From Peribacillus sp. FSL P2-0133 (GTDB taxonomy: Bacteria > Bacillota > Bacilli > Bacillales > DSM-1321), in contig NZ_CP150254.1 in assembly GCF_037975445.1 (NCBI RefSeq), positions 4,400,001 through 4,464,000 on the forward strand: a DNA stretch of 64,000 nt, in the 5' to 3' direction. Below are positions 50,842 to 58,758 of the stretch, in pieces. The position numbers and the translations under genes were made by a program. Positions within the stretch are counted from its first letter, which is position 1; every line of letters begins with the position of its first letter. The notes under the pieces are model-generated. The model saw only the letters and a list, made by a program, of their open reading frames with translations. It was not told the origin of the DNA and searched no databases.

Positions 50842-51155
50842 TGGCTTGGGTCTCTTTAATCTTAGCGGGGCTATTTGAAATGTTTGGGGTTGCGATGATA
50901 AATAAATTGCACAAAGACCGTAATTGGCAATCCTTGCTGCTGTTATTCATAGGATTCGGAGCAAGTTTCCTATTTCTTGCTTATGCCATGCAAACCTTGC
51001 CGATGGGGACGGCTTATGCTATCTGGACAGGGATCGGCGCATCAGGCGGAGCGATAATCGGGATGCTCCTATACGGGGAATCCAAAGATTGGCGAAGGGT
51101 CATTTTTATAGCCATGGTCCTTGGCGCAGCAGTGGGATTAAAACTTGTTTCATAG
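50841..51155 (+). CDS. gdnD: Guanidinium exporter subunit GdnD (SMR)
   Basis: A 104-aa SMR partner. GLFEMFGVAMINKLH is TM1 with the essential Glu; MQTLPMGTAYAIWTGIGASG is the TM3 signature. The ATG overlaps the gdnC stop by one base, so the two chains are made together for heterodimer assembly. It ends shortly before a hairpin terminator at 51239-51278. Confidence 0.95.
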   Translation: MAWVSLILAGLFEMFGVAMINKLHKDRNWQSLLLLFIGFGASFLFLAYAMQTLPMGTAYAIWTGIGASGGAIIGMLLYGESKDWRRVIFIAMVLGAAVGLKLVS

Positions 51156-51238
51156 GAATGAGTGATGGTCATTTTTTGTGGAAATTCAGAAAAAAAAAGG
51201 AATAGGACACCACAATTCTTTATAAAAGATTTAGAAAA

Positions 51239-51278
51239 TCAAAGACGGCGCATATATGTTCATTATGTGCCGTCTTTT
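51239..51278. terminator. Terminator between gdnD and the DUF817 gene
   Basis: AAAGACGGCGCATA/TATGTGCCGTCTTT with a 9-nt loop. Bidirectional geometry. Confidence 0.82.
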
Positions 51279-51316
51279 CACCTAATTTGTTTTTCACGAG
51301 AAGGCCGAATTTCTTT

Positions 51317-52144
51317 TTATAAAAATTGACTCGCATCCATCTTAGTGGAATCTTTCCCCTTAACCTGTTTTAGCGTCGCTACTATAAGAAAGCTAACAAT
51401 CACTAATAAGAGCCATGAACTTACCTTTCCTAGATGAACGAGACTCCATGCATCGGTTTGGTTTGGATATTCCCAAGCTCCAAAGAATGTTGCAATATTT
51501 TCGGCTATCCATATAAAAAATCCGATGAGAACGAATGAAAGTGCGATTGGCATACGATAACGGGTTCCGCCAACCTCGTATGTGACCCATGATCGCCAAA
51601 AGACGATGATGACAAGTCCAGATAACCACCAACGAACATCGATCCAATAATGGTGGGTGAAAAAATTCAAATAAATCGCAGCGGCAAGAGCTACCACGGC
51701 CAAAAACGGTGGCCACTTGACCAGTTCAACCTTTAATCTCCTCCACGCCTGGCAAAGATAACTCGCTACACTTGCGTACATGAATCCGCTATACAGAGGC
51801 ACTCCAAAAATTTTGAAATATCCTTCCTCTGGATAAGTCCAGGAGCCCATATGTACCTTGAAAAGTTCAAGAGCAAGTCCAATAAGGTGGAACAATGTGA
51901 TAACCTTTAGTTCATCCTTTGTTTCAAGCCCGGAACGCACCATCCACCACTGCATCAGAAGGCAGATGATGAGCAGCCAGTCATACCGCGGCAGGAAGGG
52001 AAGCGGTATGAATTTTGTAATAGCCAAAGAGGCAAAAATAACGGCAGGAAACAAGCATGATAAAGCCTGCTCCCAACCAAAACGAACGAGTTGTTTCAGT
52101 GCTCTCATGATTGGTGCCTCCATTTTTTTAATGGTTAAATTCAT
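51317..52144 (-). CDS. DUF817 membrane protein
   Basis: A 276-aa protein with about eight hydrophobic helices. The central part has LALELFKVHMGSWTYPEEGY and FKIFGVPLYSGFMYASVASY, and the end has IWAENIATFFGAWEYPNQ; all are DUF817 features. MNLTIKK (52144) is taken as start because AAAGGGGAG lies in front; the frame is open further upstream. No function is known for the family; polar aromatic motifs resemble those of enzymes embedded in the membrane. Neighbours give no hint. Confidence 0.88.
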   Translation of the reverse strand: MNLTIKKMEAPIMRALKQLVRFGWEQALSCLFPAVIFASLAITKFIPLPFLPRYDWLLIICLLMQWWMVRSGLETKDELKVITLFHLIGLALELFKVHMGSWTYPEEGYFKIFGVPLYSGFMYASVASYLCQAWRRLKVELVKWPPFLAVVALAAAIYLNFFTHHYWIDVRWWLSGLVIIVFWRSWVTYEVGGTRYRMPIALSFVLIGFFIWIAENIATFFGAWEYPNQTDAWSLVHLGKVSSWLLLVIVSFLIVATLKQVKGKDSTKMDASQFL

Positions 52145-52187
52145 GAGTAACTCCCCTTTGATGAAATCTTTCTTTTCTTCCACTTTT

Positions 52188-52409
52188 TTAATCTTGGGTG
52201 TCTTCATCATTTCGGTATTCCAAAATATCTCCGGGTTGACATTCTAAAGCTTTACAAATCGCCTCTAAAGTTGTTAATCGAATCGCTTTTGCCTTACCAT
52301 TTTTCAATATGGAAAGATTGGCCATCGTTATTCCAACCCTCTCCGAAAGTTCTGTAACACTCATTTTCCTTTTAGCCAGCATCACATCAATATTGATTAT
52401 AATCGCCAA
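52188..52409 (-). CDS. XRE-type small regulator, YozG-like
   Basis: A 73-aa Cro/CI helix-turn-helix protein. KMSVTELSERVGITMANLSI and LTTLEAICKALECQPGDILEY are typical of YozG, which is encoded with a YoaS-like membrane protein. TTG 52409 follows GAGGTG 6 nt away. Located 10 bases after the DUF2975 gene on the same strand, an arrangement seen in many Firmicutes. Its target may be its own operon; unproven. Confidence 0.9.
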   Translation of the reverse strand: MAIIINIDVMLAKRKMSVTELSERVGITMANLSILKNGKAKAIRLTTLEAICKALECQPGDILEYRNDEDTQD

Positions 52410-52419
52410 GTTATTCACC

Positions 52420-52902
52420 TCAGACTATTAAGTCATTTTCTGATTTTATATCGATGGCTTCTTGTAAAAGCCTTTGAAGAACAGCAGCAAAGACTGCAAT
52501 CACCATTGAAGCAAAAATAACGACCATTCCGATCAATATGATACCAGGGGCGTCATCCATATCCGCTATGAGATAAAAGAGCGGCATGCCTAACACATAC
52601 AAGCCACTGATTGTGATTGCACAATTTTTTATAGTCTTTAACGCTCTTACAGATAATTCCGAGAAAGCTTTGTTCTTGTCAATAAAGCTTAAAAGTTTAA
52701 AGGCTTGATATAGAGCAAAGTAAAAAGGTATCGCCGATGCATACAAATCGATAAAAACAAGATATTTCAAATAAGTCATATCCGGATATAATTCTGCTGC
52801 AAAGTTCGCTATCTCAGGCACAAAAAAGATGCACAAGGCAAGAACCGGAATTCCAATAAAAATAACAGCTATCTTTAAAAAGAGTGTTGTTCCTAGTTTC
52901 AT
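52420..52902 (-). CDS. DUF2975 membrane protein, YoaS-like
   Basis: A 160-aa membrane protein with four helices. The segments FVPEIANFAAELYP, AIPFYFALYQAFKLLSFIDK and FSELSVRALKTIKNCAITIS are characteristic of DUF2975. ATG 52902 has GAGGTG in front; earlier in-frame ATG lacks it. First gene of the pair with the YozG-like regulator. Co-occurrence suggests the regulator responds to a signal from the membrane protein, but no function is known. Confidence 0.9.
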   Translation of the reverse strand: MKLGTTLFLKIAVIFIGIPVLALCIFFVPEIANFAAELYPDMTYLKYLVFIDLYASAIPFYFALYQAFKLLSFIDKNKAFSELSVRALKTIKNCAITISGLYVLGMPLFYLIADMDDAPGIILIGMVVIFASMVIAVFAAVLQRLLQEAIDIKSENDLIV

Positions 52903-53061
52903 AAAAAGCACCTCACTTATTTTTAGTCAATTTAATTTAACATATGATTTATCGTTTTACAATAAAACATTGTTGTTTTTTATTATATTATTATTGTTAC
53001 CTAAATATCCTTTTCTTTTAAAAAAGCTTTGTTAAAGATTAATGTTGAGTGTTGAACAAAT

Positions 53062-53092
53062 AAAAGAGACCACCAAATAAGTGGTCTTCTTT
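53062..53092. repeat. Hairpin in gene-poor region
   Basis: GACCAC/GTGGTC with A- and T-rich ends on both sides. Terminator-like, but no gene ends here on the plus strand. Confidence 0.5.
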
Positions 53093-53192
53093 AGTGCATC
53101 ATATGGAACTAACGCACCCGTTCGTAAAGGTGTACCTTTACAAACTTTTTTTGATTGTTACTTCTTCTAAGATCTCTTATGTAAACTAATTG

Positions 53193-53235
53193 ATAGGTTC
53201 TTCAACGAACTGGCCAGTTTAGTTGAAGAACCTAT
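53193..53235. repeat. 43-bp near-perfect inverted repeat
   Basis: Left arm ATAGGTTCTTCAACGAACTGG, written here in two parts (ATAGGTTCTTCAAC + GAACTGG), pairs with CCAGTTTAGTTGAAG + AACCTAT. The stem is uninterrupted except for one base; no loop. Resembles ends of transposon-derived sequences. Confidence 0.7.
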
Positions 53236-53251
53236 TCTAAAAATAATGTAG

Positions 53252-53383
53252 CAGACACAGAGGTGCCTGCTAACTGAAATAAATATAGATGACGTGAAAC
53301 GTCATGTGCAAGAGGTATTAGATAACTATCCAAGAACAGGATTAAGCTGTGAAATAGGTGTTCATCCAGAGCTACCGAGATAA
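53252..53383 (+). pseudogene. Short coding remnant ending at a terminator
   Basis: Open reading frame without a start codon, reading TEINIDDVKRHVQEVLDNYP then RTGLSCEIGVHPELPR and stopping at TAA 53381. A hairpin (CTACCGAGATA/TATCTGGTAG) with T run follows at 53372-53405. It looks like the tail of a deleted gene. Confidence 0.5.
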
Positions 53384-53405
53384 TTATATCTGGTAGTTTT
53401 TTTGA
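53372..53405 (+). terminator. Terminator behind the remnant
   Basis: CTACCGAGATA/TATCTGGTAG stem, ATTA loop, then a run of T. It overlaps the remnant's stop codon. Confidence 0.8.
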
Positions 53406-53465
53406 AAGATTATAGATCAGTCATTAAGCTCAACCAGAGCTTGTAATTTGAGTTATAGGGTTAAA

Positions 53466-53594
53466 TCACCAAAAACATCTTCTTCTACGATCAAATCGAT
53501 CGAATCTGTCACAACGATCAAATCGATCGAATCTGTCACAACGATCAAATCGATCAAATCGATCACAACGGCGTCTTCTATCACAAAAAAACAT
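53466..53594 (-). CDS. 42-aa Cys/Asp/Arg/Phe repeat protein
   Basis: From ATG 53594 the product is MFFCDRRRRCDRFDRFDR, then further CDRFDRFDR units, and ends RRRRCFW before TGA 53466-53468. AAAGGAGGGG lies 8 nt upstream. Cysteine occurs at residues 4, 10, 19, 28 and 40, so the unit is nine residues and the DNA shows a 27-bp tandem repeat. A CATATTTTA on the minus strand (53625-53633) matches the SigK -10 form CATAnnnTA. Small Cys/Arg-rich proteins like this are common in Bacillus spore coats; that assignment is inferred, not shown. Other frames here are shadows. Confidence 0.65.
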   Translation of the reverse strand: MFFCDRRRRCDRFDRFDRCDRFDRFDRCDRFDRFDRRRRCFW

Positions 53595-53812
53595 TCAAAT
53601 CCCCTCCTTTTAACACTCTTACTATAAAATATGTTGGTATGAAAACAATGGATAGACAAGAGGCCATAAATCAAGAATATATAATCAAACAAAATAATTC
53701 TGGTGCCAATCGATTTTATTTCCCTATGCAAAAACCGCTTGTGCGGCAAAGGGATTTTGTTTTTCGTACTTCCGTTAAGATACATTATGTGAACACCATA
53801 AATTTTATTGTG

Positions 53813-53853
53813 TTTCTTGTTGAACTAACCTGCCCCGTTAGTTCATCAAGAAA
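53813..53853. repeat. 17-bp inverted repeat, one mismatch
   Basis: TTTCTTGTTGAACTAAC and GTTAGTTCATCAAGAAA around CTGCCCC. Shape and sequence suggest a mobile-element relic; no transposase nearby. Confidence 0.65.
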
Positions 53854-53884
53854 ATCAACAACATCCTTTAACAGAACCTTTAAA

Positions 53885-53921
53885 AAAAGAAAAAAAGCAT
53901 TCCTCATTACAAAGAAATGCT
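53885..53921 (-). terminator. Terminator downstream of the SNF2 helicase gene
   Basis: AGCATT/AATGCT with a 14-nt loop; the minus strand continues into TTTTTTCTTTTTTT. Short stem, so weak. Confidence 0.55.
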
Positions 53922-53988
53922 CTATGACTAAACTATTCAATTCATAAATTGTTCCTGTCTACTGATTAGCGTAACCGTATTTCCCTCC

Positions 53989-56900
53989 TTATATCATCAG
54001 GATTTCCCTGATATCCTCTTCTGTAAGGGCAGTCGGCGACTTGCCCCCAGGGTCGATGATTTCTTCAATAAGGTGTTTCTTTTTCTCTTGAAGTTCATTC
54101 ATTTTTTCTTCGATTGTGCCGCGGGCAATAAGTTTGATGACTTGAACCTCATTCTTCTGCCCCATTCGATGGGCACGGTCCGCTGCTTGTTCTTCAACTG
54201 CCGGATTCCACCAAAGGTCATATAGAATGACTGTATCGGCACCCGTCAGATTGAGACCCGTACCGCCCGCTTTCAATGAAATGAGGAATATATCCCGTTC
54301 TCCTGTATTAAACCGATTGCAGATTTCAACACGTTCCTTTGATGGAGTTTGTCCATCCAGGTAGAAAAAGGGTTGTCCTTTCATGGCCAAATCCCTGCCG
54401 ATAATTTGAAGCATTTTTGTAAATTGTGAGAAAATCAGCACCCGTCTTCCAGAATGCTTCGATTCCTCGACAATTTGCATCAGTTGCTCATATTTTGCTG
54501 AACTGCCTTTGTATCCGTCCACAAACAAGGCGGGGTGACAGCATATTTGCCGAAGCCGGGTCAAGCCTGCGAGGATTCTGATCCGATTTTTCCGGAGGGT
54601 GTCCTTGTCCAGGTGCTTCAGCGTATCATGCCGTAGCTTCGCCAGATAGGCGCCGTACAGTTTCTTCTGATCAGGAAGCAGTTCCATCGATTCCAGCGAC
54701 TCGATTTTTTCCGGTAGTTCCGCCAGTACGTCCTCTTTCATTCTCCGCAGCAAAAATGGACGGATCCTGCGGGAAATCTGCTTCCTTGAGAGGTTGCTGT
54801 ACTCCTTTAACCCCATGAATAGTTCAGGGAATACGATGTGGAAAAGGGACCAGAGCTCTTCTAGTGAATTCTCGATGGGCGTACCAGTCAATGCGAAGCG
54901 ATGTGCCGCTTTTATCTTCTTGGCCGCTCGTGCCGTTTGTGTCACTGGGTTCTTAAAGGCCTGAGCTTCATCGAAGAACACCGTATGGAAGTCCTCTTTT
55001 TCAAACGACGTGATGTCTTTCCGGAGCAATGGATAAGAGATGATCACTACATCCACGTCACCCACTTCCTTAAGCAGCTTCGTCCTTTCCGTCTTGTCGC
55101 CATCCACGATGACGGCTTGGATATCCGGAGCGAATTTAGTGAATTCACTCAGCCAATTGTAGGTCAATGATGATGGGCAGACAATAAGCGCCGGAACCCT
55201 CTTCTTACGGATGTCAGGTAGCTCGGATAAAATGAAGGTGATGCTTTGCAATGTTTTCCCCAGACCCATATCATCAGCAAGAATCCCGCCAAAACCGTAT
55301 TGGGCAAGTATTTTCATCCATTTGTAGCCGTTTTTTTGATATTCGCGCAAGATCGGGGCCAGACTATTTGGCACCACGAACTCCAAGGCGCCCGGATTCC
55401 TGATGTTATCCAAAAACTGCCGGAAGGATTCTTCCATTGTGAATGTCTGGCTGTCATTAACGGAATCAAGGAGCTGCAGCCCTTTTACGACTGGCATGTT
55501 CAGCCTGCTTTCCCAGTCTTCATCCTGTACGGGCAGTGCATTTAGAAATCGATTGATTTCCTCGTATTCCCTTGTTTCAAGGGAAAGCAGCGATCCATTC
55601 CTTAAACGATAGTATTTCCTTTTTTCTTCAAGCGCTGCTAAGATTTCACGTATTTGTTTATCTGGGATATCATCCATTTCAAATTTGAATTCGAGCCAAT
55701 TAGTACGTTCCTTTTTAATTTTCACCCTAATGCGCGGTGCAGCATTCCCACGGGAAATTCGGTTTCTTACAGCGGTCGTGGCATAGATTTGTACCAGCTT
55801 CTGGAGTTTCGGAACGATGTGGTACAAAAACTCATACTCCAACTCTTCGTTATGCAAGAAATAGCCGCCGTCCGTCTTGGCAAACTGGCTATCCTCCATC
55901 AGCTTTAGTATCTCCGCCTCCTTCTCTACATCCCTTATAACCTTGGATTCCTGTTTTTCCAAAGGGTTGATCACGATATTTTCATAATGGAACTCCAGCC
56001 CCGCAAGCAGCCTGTTTTTCACACGATCCAAGTATAGCTTCGCAACCAGCGGTGTCTTCAAAAACAATTCAGTGATGGATCTTGCTATATGGACTTCACC
56101 CAGTCTTTTCAAACCTGGTACCACTTTGTCCATGAATAATTCCAGCTGGTCATGATGGATTGGAATTTGATTCATCCCCGAATCCTCCATCATTTGCTTT
56201 AACTCTGAAAGGCGTTGGAAATCCTCATTTTCGAGCTGAACCAATTCCCCTTCAAATAGAACCAATGTGTATGCATTCATGACTATCATCTCGTGCAGCC
56301 TTTTAATATTCAGTTGATAACCTTTGACCTCGCTTTCGGTAAAGTCAAACTGTAAAGGAAGCGGTCCGTTTGATAAACGAAAGCCATTGAATGTAAGGCC
56401 ACCATAGGCAAGCTTCACCGATGGAGCTACTTCAAGGATGGGGACAAGCCTTCGAAAAGAAGATGGAGGCAACAGTAATAAGTGATTGTCCAATGCATAT
56501 TCAGATTTATCCGTCAGGGCGTCAACATAGACTTTTTCATCAGATATCACTGTAATGAGCTCCTGAAGCACGGAATCATTTTCATTCTGAAAACAATGCA
56601 GCACCGGGTCATATATAAATGAACGGGACACTTGGGCAGGATTTCCTTCTTTAACTCGCTTAAGGAAATCACGGACATTCGCCACATTGAAAGAACCGAT
56701 TTTCATTTCCAGTCCTAACATATATCGATCCGTTCCCATCCATACTGGTTTACACGTAAATTCCGCTTCAAGCATCTTTCTTATTTCAAAGTGGCGCTGA
56801 TGACCGCTTTTGCGTACAGGCTGATTATTGAAAAGGGTCAGCAAGCCTTCTGACAACTTCTTATTGGCTGAAGCATCAGTACTGTCTGCATATAGGCCCT

Positions 56901-57198
56901 CAGGGATCGTTCCATCTCGCTGATGGTCGTAAACCGACAGCAAGACAGCTGCAATATGCTGGCAATCCCTTTGGAAGGAAGCAAGCGTAGGACAGCTGCA
57001 TTTCGTCTGAAATCCGCCGACAGCATCCACTTCAATCGTGACATGGAAGTCTTCCTTTCCTTTAACCGTTGCTTCACAACCATCAGGACGGTAACTTTCA
57101 AATGTCACTTTATTGGCACGATGAAAAGCTTCCCCTCTTTTGAAGGAGACGGCCCCGCACATGTCTTTTATGATTTTTTGATTTAATTTGATATCCAA
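53989..57198 (-). CDS. SWIM-domain SNF2-family helicase
   Basis: A 1069-aa protein with an N-terminal SWIM zinc finger (CSCPTLASFQRDCQHIAAVL, near residues 67-87), a long middle region, and a C-terminal SNF2 ATPase core. Walker A is DDMGLGKTLQ, motif II reads FFDEAQAFKN (DEAQ), and motif VI is QAADRAHRMGQKNEVQVI. Such enzymes remodel protein-DNA or nucleic acid structures by ATP-driven translocation. B. subtilis YwqA is a known relative. ATG 57198 follows GAAGGAGG. Monocistronic; role in the cell unproven. Confidence 0.93.
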   Translation of the reverse strand: MDIKLNQKIIKDMCGAVSFKRGEAFHRANKVTFESYRPDGCEATVKGKEDFHVTIEVDAVGGFQTKCSCPTLASFQRDCQHIAAVLLSVYDHQRDGTIPEGLYADSTDASANKKLSEGLLTLFNNQPVRKSGHQRHFEIRKMLEAEFTCKPVWMGTDRYMLGLEMKIGSFNVANVRDFLKRVKEGNPAQVSRSFIYDPVLHCFQNENDSVLQELITVISDEKVYVDALTDKSEYALDNHLLLLPPSSFRRLVPILEVAPSVKLAYGGLTFNGFRLSNGPLPLQFDFTESEVKGYQLNIKRLHEMIVMNAYTLVLFEGELVQLENEDFQRLSELKQMMEDSGMNQIPIHHDQLELFMDKVVPGLKRLGEVHIARSITELFLKTPLVAKLYLDRVKNRLLAGLEFHYENIVINPLEKQESKVIRDVEKEAEILKLMEDSQFAKTDGGYFLHNEELEYEFLYHIVPKLQKLVQIYATTAVRNRISRGNAAPRIRVKIKKERTNWLEFKFEMDDIPDKQIREILAALEEKRKYYRLRNGSLLSLETREYEEINRFLNALPVQDEDWESRLNMPVVKGLQLLDSVNDSQTFTMEESFRQFLDNIRNPGALEFVVPNSLAPILREYQKNGYKWMKILAQYGFGGILADDMGLGKTLQSITFILSELPDIRKKRVPALIVCPSSLTYNWLSEFTKFAPDIQAVIVDGDKTERTKLLKEVGDVDVVIISYPLLRKDITSFEKEDFHTVFFDEAQAFKNPVTQTARAAKKIKAAHRFALTGTPIENSLEELWSLFHIVFPELFMGLKEYSNLSRKQISRRIRPFLLRRMKEDVLAELPEKIESLESMELLPDQKKLYGAYLAKLRHDTLKHLDKDTLRKNRIRILAGLTRLRQICCHPALFVDGYKGSSAKYEQLMQIVEESKHSGRRVLIFSQFTKMLQIIGRDLAMKGQPFFYLDGQTPSKERVEICNRFNTGERDIFLISLKAGGTGLNLTGADTVILYDLWWNPAVEEQAADRAHRMGQKNEVQVIKLIARGTIEEKMNELQEKKKHLIEEIIDPGGKSPTALTEEDIREILMI

Positions 57199-57302
57199 AT
57201 CGCCGTCCTCCTTCCGAGGTTTTTTTGTTGAGTGATTTTACATTCCGCTGAAAAATAAGCTCATTTTATCATCATACTATGAAATGGGTTTACGGGGTTG
57301 TA

Positions 57303-57338
57303 AAAAAGCAAAAAGACAAACTCCCATATTCGGAGTTC
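57303..57338 (-). terminator. Terminator of the second ger operon
   Basis: AACTCC/GGAGTT stem with a 7-nt loop, then TGTCTTTTTGC on the minus strand. Short stem; modest confidence. Confidence 0.5.
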
Positions 57339-57369
57339 ATCTCTATTTCAGCACCGGGAATTTGCGGCA

Positions 57370-57600
57370 TCATTGTTGTCCTTTGGTGTTGCCTTTCTTT
57401 TTTTTCCGATAAAAGAAGCTGAACAAAAGGAATACAAGAAGAATGAGAAAAAGGATAAATTCAACGGGGTCCTTCACCAAAAATGGGTTAAAGGCGTGCT
57501 TCATTGAATTATCCAAATCAAATCCCAATAATATATCCATACCTAAAGTTATGACCACTAAAGGGGCTAGGATCAAAACTGTAATACCAAAGATTTTCAT
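57370..57600 (-). CDS. Two-TM small subunit of a germinant receptor (GerD-type)
   Basis: A 76-aa protein with two hydrophobic helices (residues about 4-27 and 46-65) and a basic C-terminus (YRKKKKGNTKGQQ). It follows the gerB gene by 27 bases in the second ger operon. Small two-TM proteins in this position have been described as the fourth, D subunit of GerA-type receptors. The sequence of the family is poorly conserved, so topology and context carry this call. The ATG has AAGGTGG 11 nt upstream. Confidence 0.7.
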   Translation of the reverse strand: MKIFGITVLILAPLVVITLGMDILLGFDLDNSMKHAFNPFLVKDPVEFILFLILLVFLLFSFFYRKKKKGNTKGQQ

Positions 57601-57627
57601 TTCTCATCAAATCCACCTTTTAGGAAC

Positions 57628-58737
57628 TTATTTTGGTGCTTGTTTTCCTTTTTTTCGATTCTTAAAAAAGGCAATGATCAAGAGAAGCAATGGGATGATC
57701 ACCTGAAATGGCAGATGGATGTAATGTGGTACGGCACCTAGCCCTTCATAGATATGTTCCGTATAGCTGCTTGATATAATGATCGAAATCAATAAAATGA
57801 TCATGCCAACAGGGTAAGCAAGTCTGGAGGGCTGTTTAACATTGAAAACATTCGCCGTACCCGATACCGCTACATAAGTAAATACACTTATCTTAATGAA
57901 CCCGCCAATCATCAATAAAAACAAGAAGTACACATCGAGACGTTCAAGAAAGCCAGCGACCTCTATGGACTGAATGAGGGTAAGAAGAGGGTATTGCGAT
58001 CGTGTTGTAAGGTCCACACCTAGTACAGCAATATTCACGGCCATTATTACCGCGAGAAAAATACCGCTTGTCGCCAAGCCCCCCATTCCAATTTTTTTCA
58101 ATCGCTGAGGTTCTTTCAAATAAGGAAAAATCATTAAAAACACTATGACCTCGCCAAAAGGAAAGAATACGGTTTTAGTGAAACCCATTTTCAACATCTC
58201 TGTCCCGCTGATTTCAAAAATGGGTTTTAAGTTGTTTAAATGGATCATGCCTGAAGTAATAATTAGAAGCATGAAGGTCATTAAAAGTAAATTCTCCAAG
58301 ACAAAGAATAGTTCACCCGTCCTCGCCAATACTTCTATCCCCTTACGGACCGTAAACACCACGACTAAAATGAATACAGCGTTCGCAAAAAATAACGGAA
58401 TATGAGGATAGGCAAAAGTAAGCAGTGTATCTCCGAAATCCCTCAGCACCCTTGCAGAAAGATAGATGAAATAAAGGATATATAGAAAAGCTACGATATT
58501 GCCTAGAAAATTCCCCAATATCTGTTTTACAAACTCTGTTAACAGCTGATCAGGGTAGTATTGAAAAAGGCCATAATAAATGAAAAATAATAAAAATCCG
58601 CCTATCATCGCAATAAGGATGACTAGCCAAGCAGCCTGCTTGGCTTCACCTGCAAGCGGAACCAAAAGTGCACTGCCCATTTCAAACAGGAAAATAAGGA
58701 CGAACAGCTGGTAACCGCTGATTTTTGCCTTTTCCAT
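57628..58737 (-). CDS. Spore germination protein, GerB subunit
   Basis: A 369-aa, ten-helix endospore permease. It begins MEKAKISGYQLFVLIFLFEM, carries GSALLVPLAGEAKQAAWLV and YLSARVLRDFGDTLLTFAYP typical of the family, and ends in a basic cytoplasmic tail. It is third in a gerA-gerC-gerB-gerD order on the minus strand, 21 bases after gerC. This is a second receptor beside the one at 43.8-47.5 kb, and the two B subunits are clearly diverged, implying different germinants. Confidence 0.93.
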   Translation of the reverse strand: MEKAKISGYQLFVLIFLFEMGSALLVPLAGEAKQAAWLVILIAMIGGFLLFFIYYGLFQYYPDQLLTEFVKQILGNFLGNIVAFLYILYFIYLSARVLRDFGDTLLTFAYPHIPLFFANAVFILVVVFTVRKGIEVLARTGELFFVLENLLLMTFMLLIITSGMIHLNNLKPIFEISGTEMLKMGFTKTVFFPFGEVIVFLMIFPYLKEPQRLKKIGMGGLATSGIFLAVIMAVNIAVLGVDLTTRSQYPLLTLIQSIEVAGFLERLDVYFLFLLMIGGFIKISVFTYVAVSGTANVFNVKQPSRLAYPVGMIILLISIIISSSYTEHIYEGLGAVPHYIHLPFQVIIPLLLLIIAFFKNRKKGKQAPK

Positions 58738-58758
58738 GAGGATGCCACTTCCTTTCCA

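Noticed and set aside
53453-53785. 110-codon frame on the minus strand over the 27-bp repeats (IDLIVVTDS)
   Set aside because: No ribosome binding site, and it competes with a shorter frame that has a perfect one and a consistent Cys/Asp/Arg/Phe composition.
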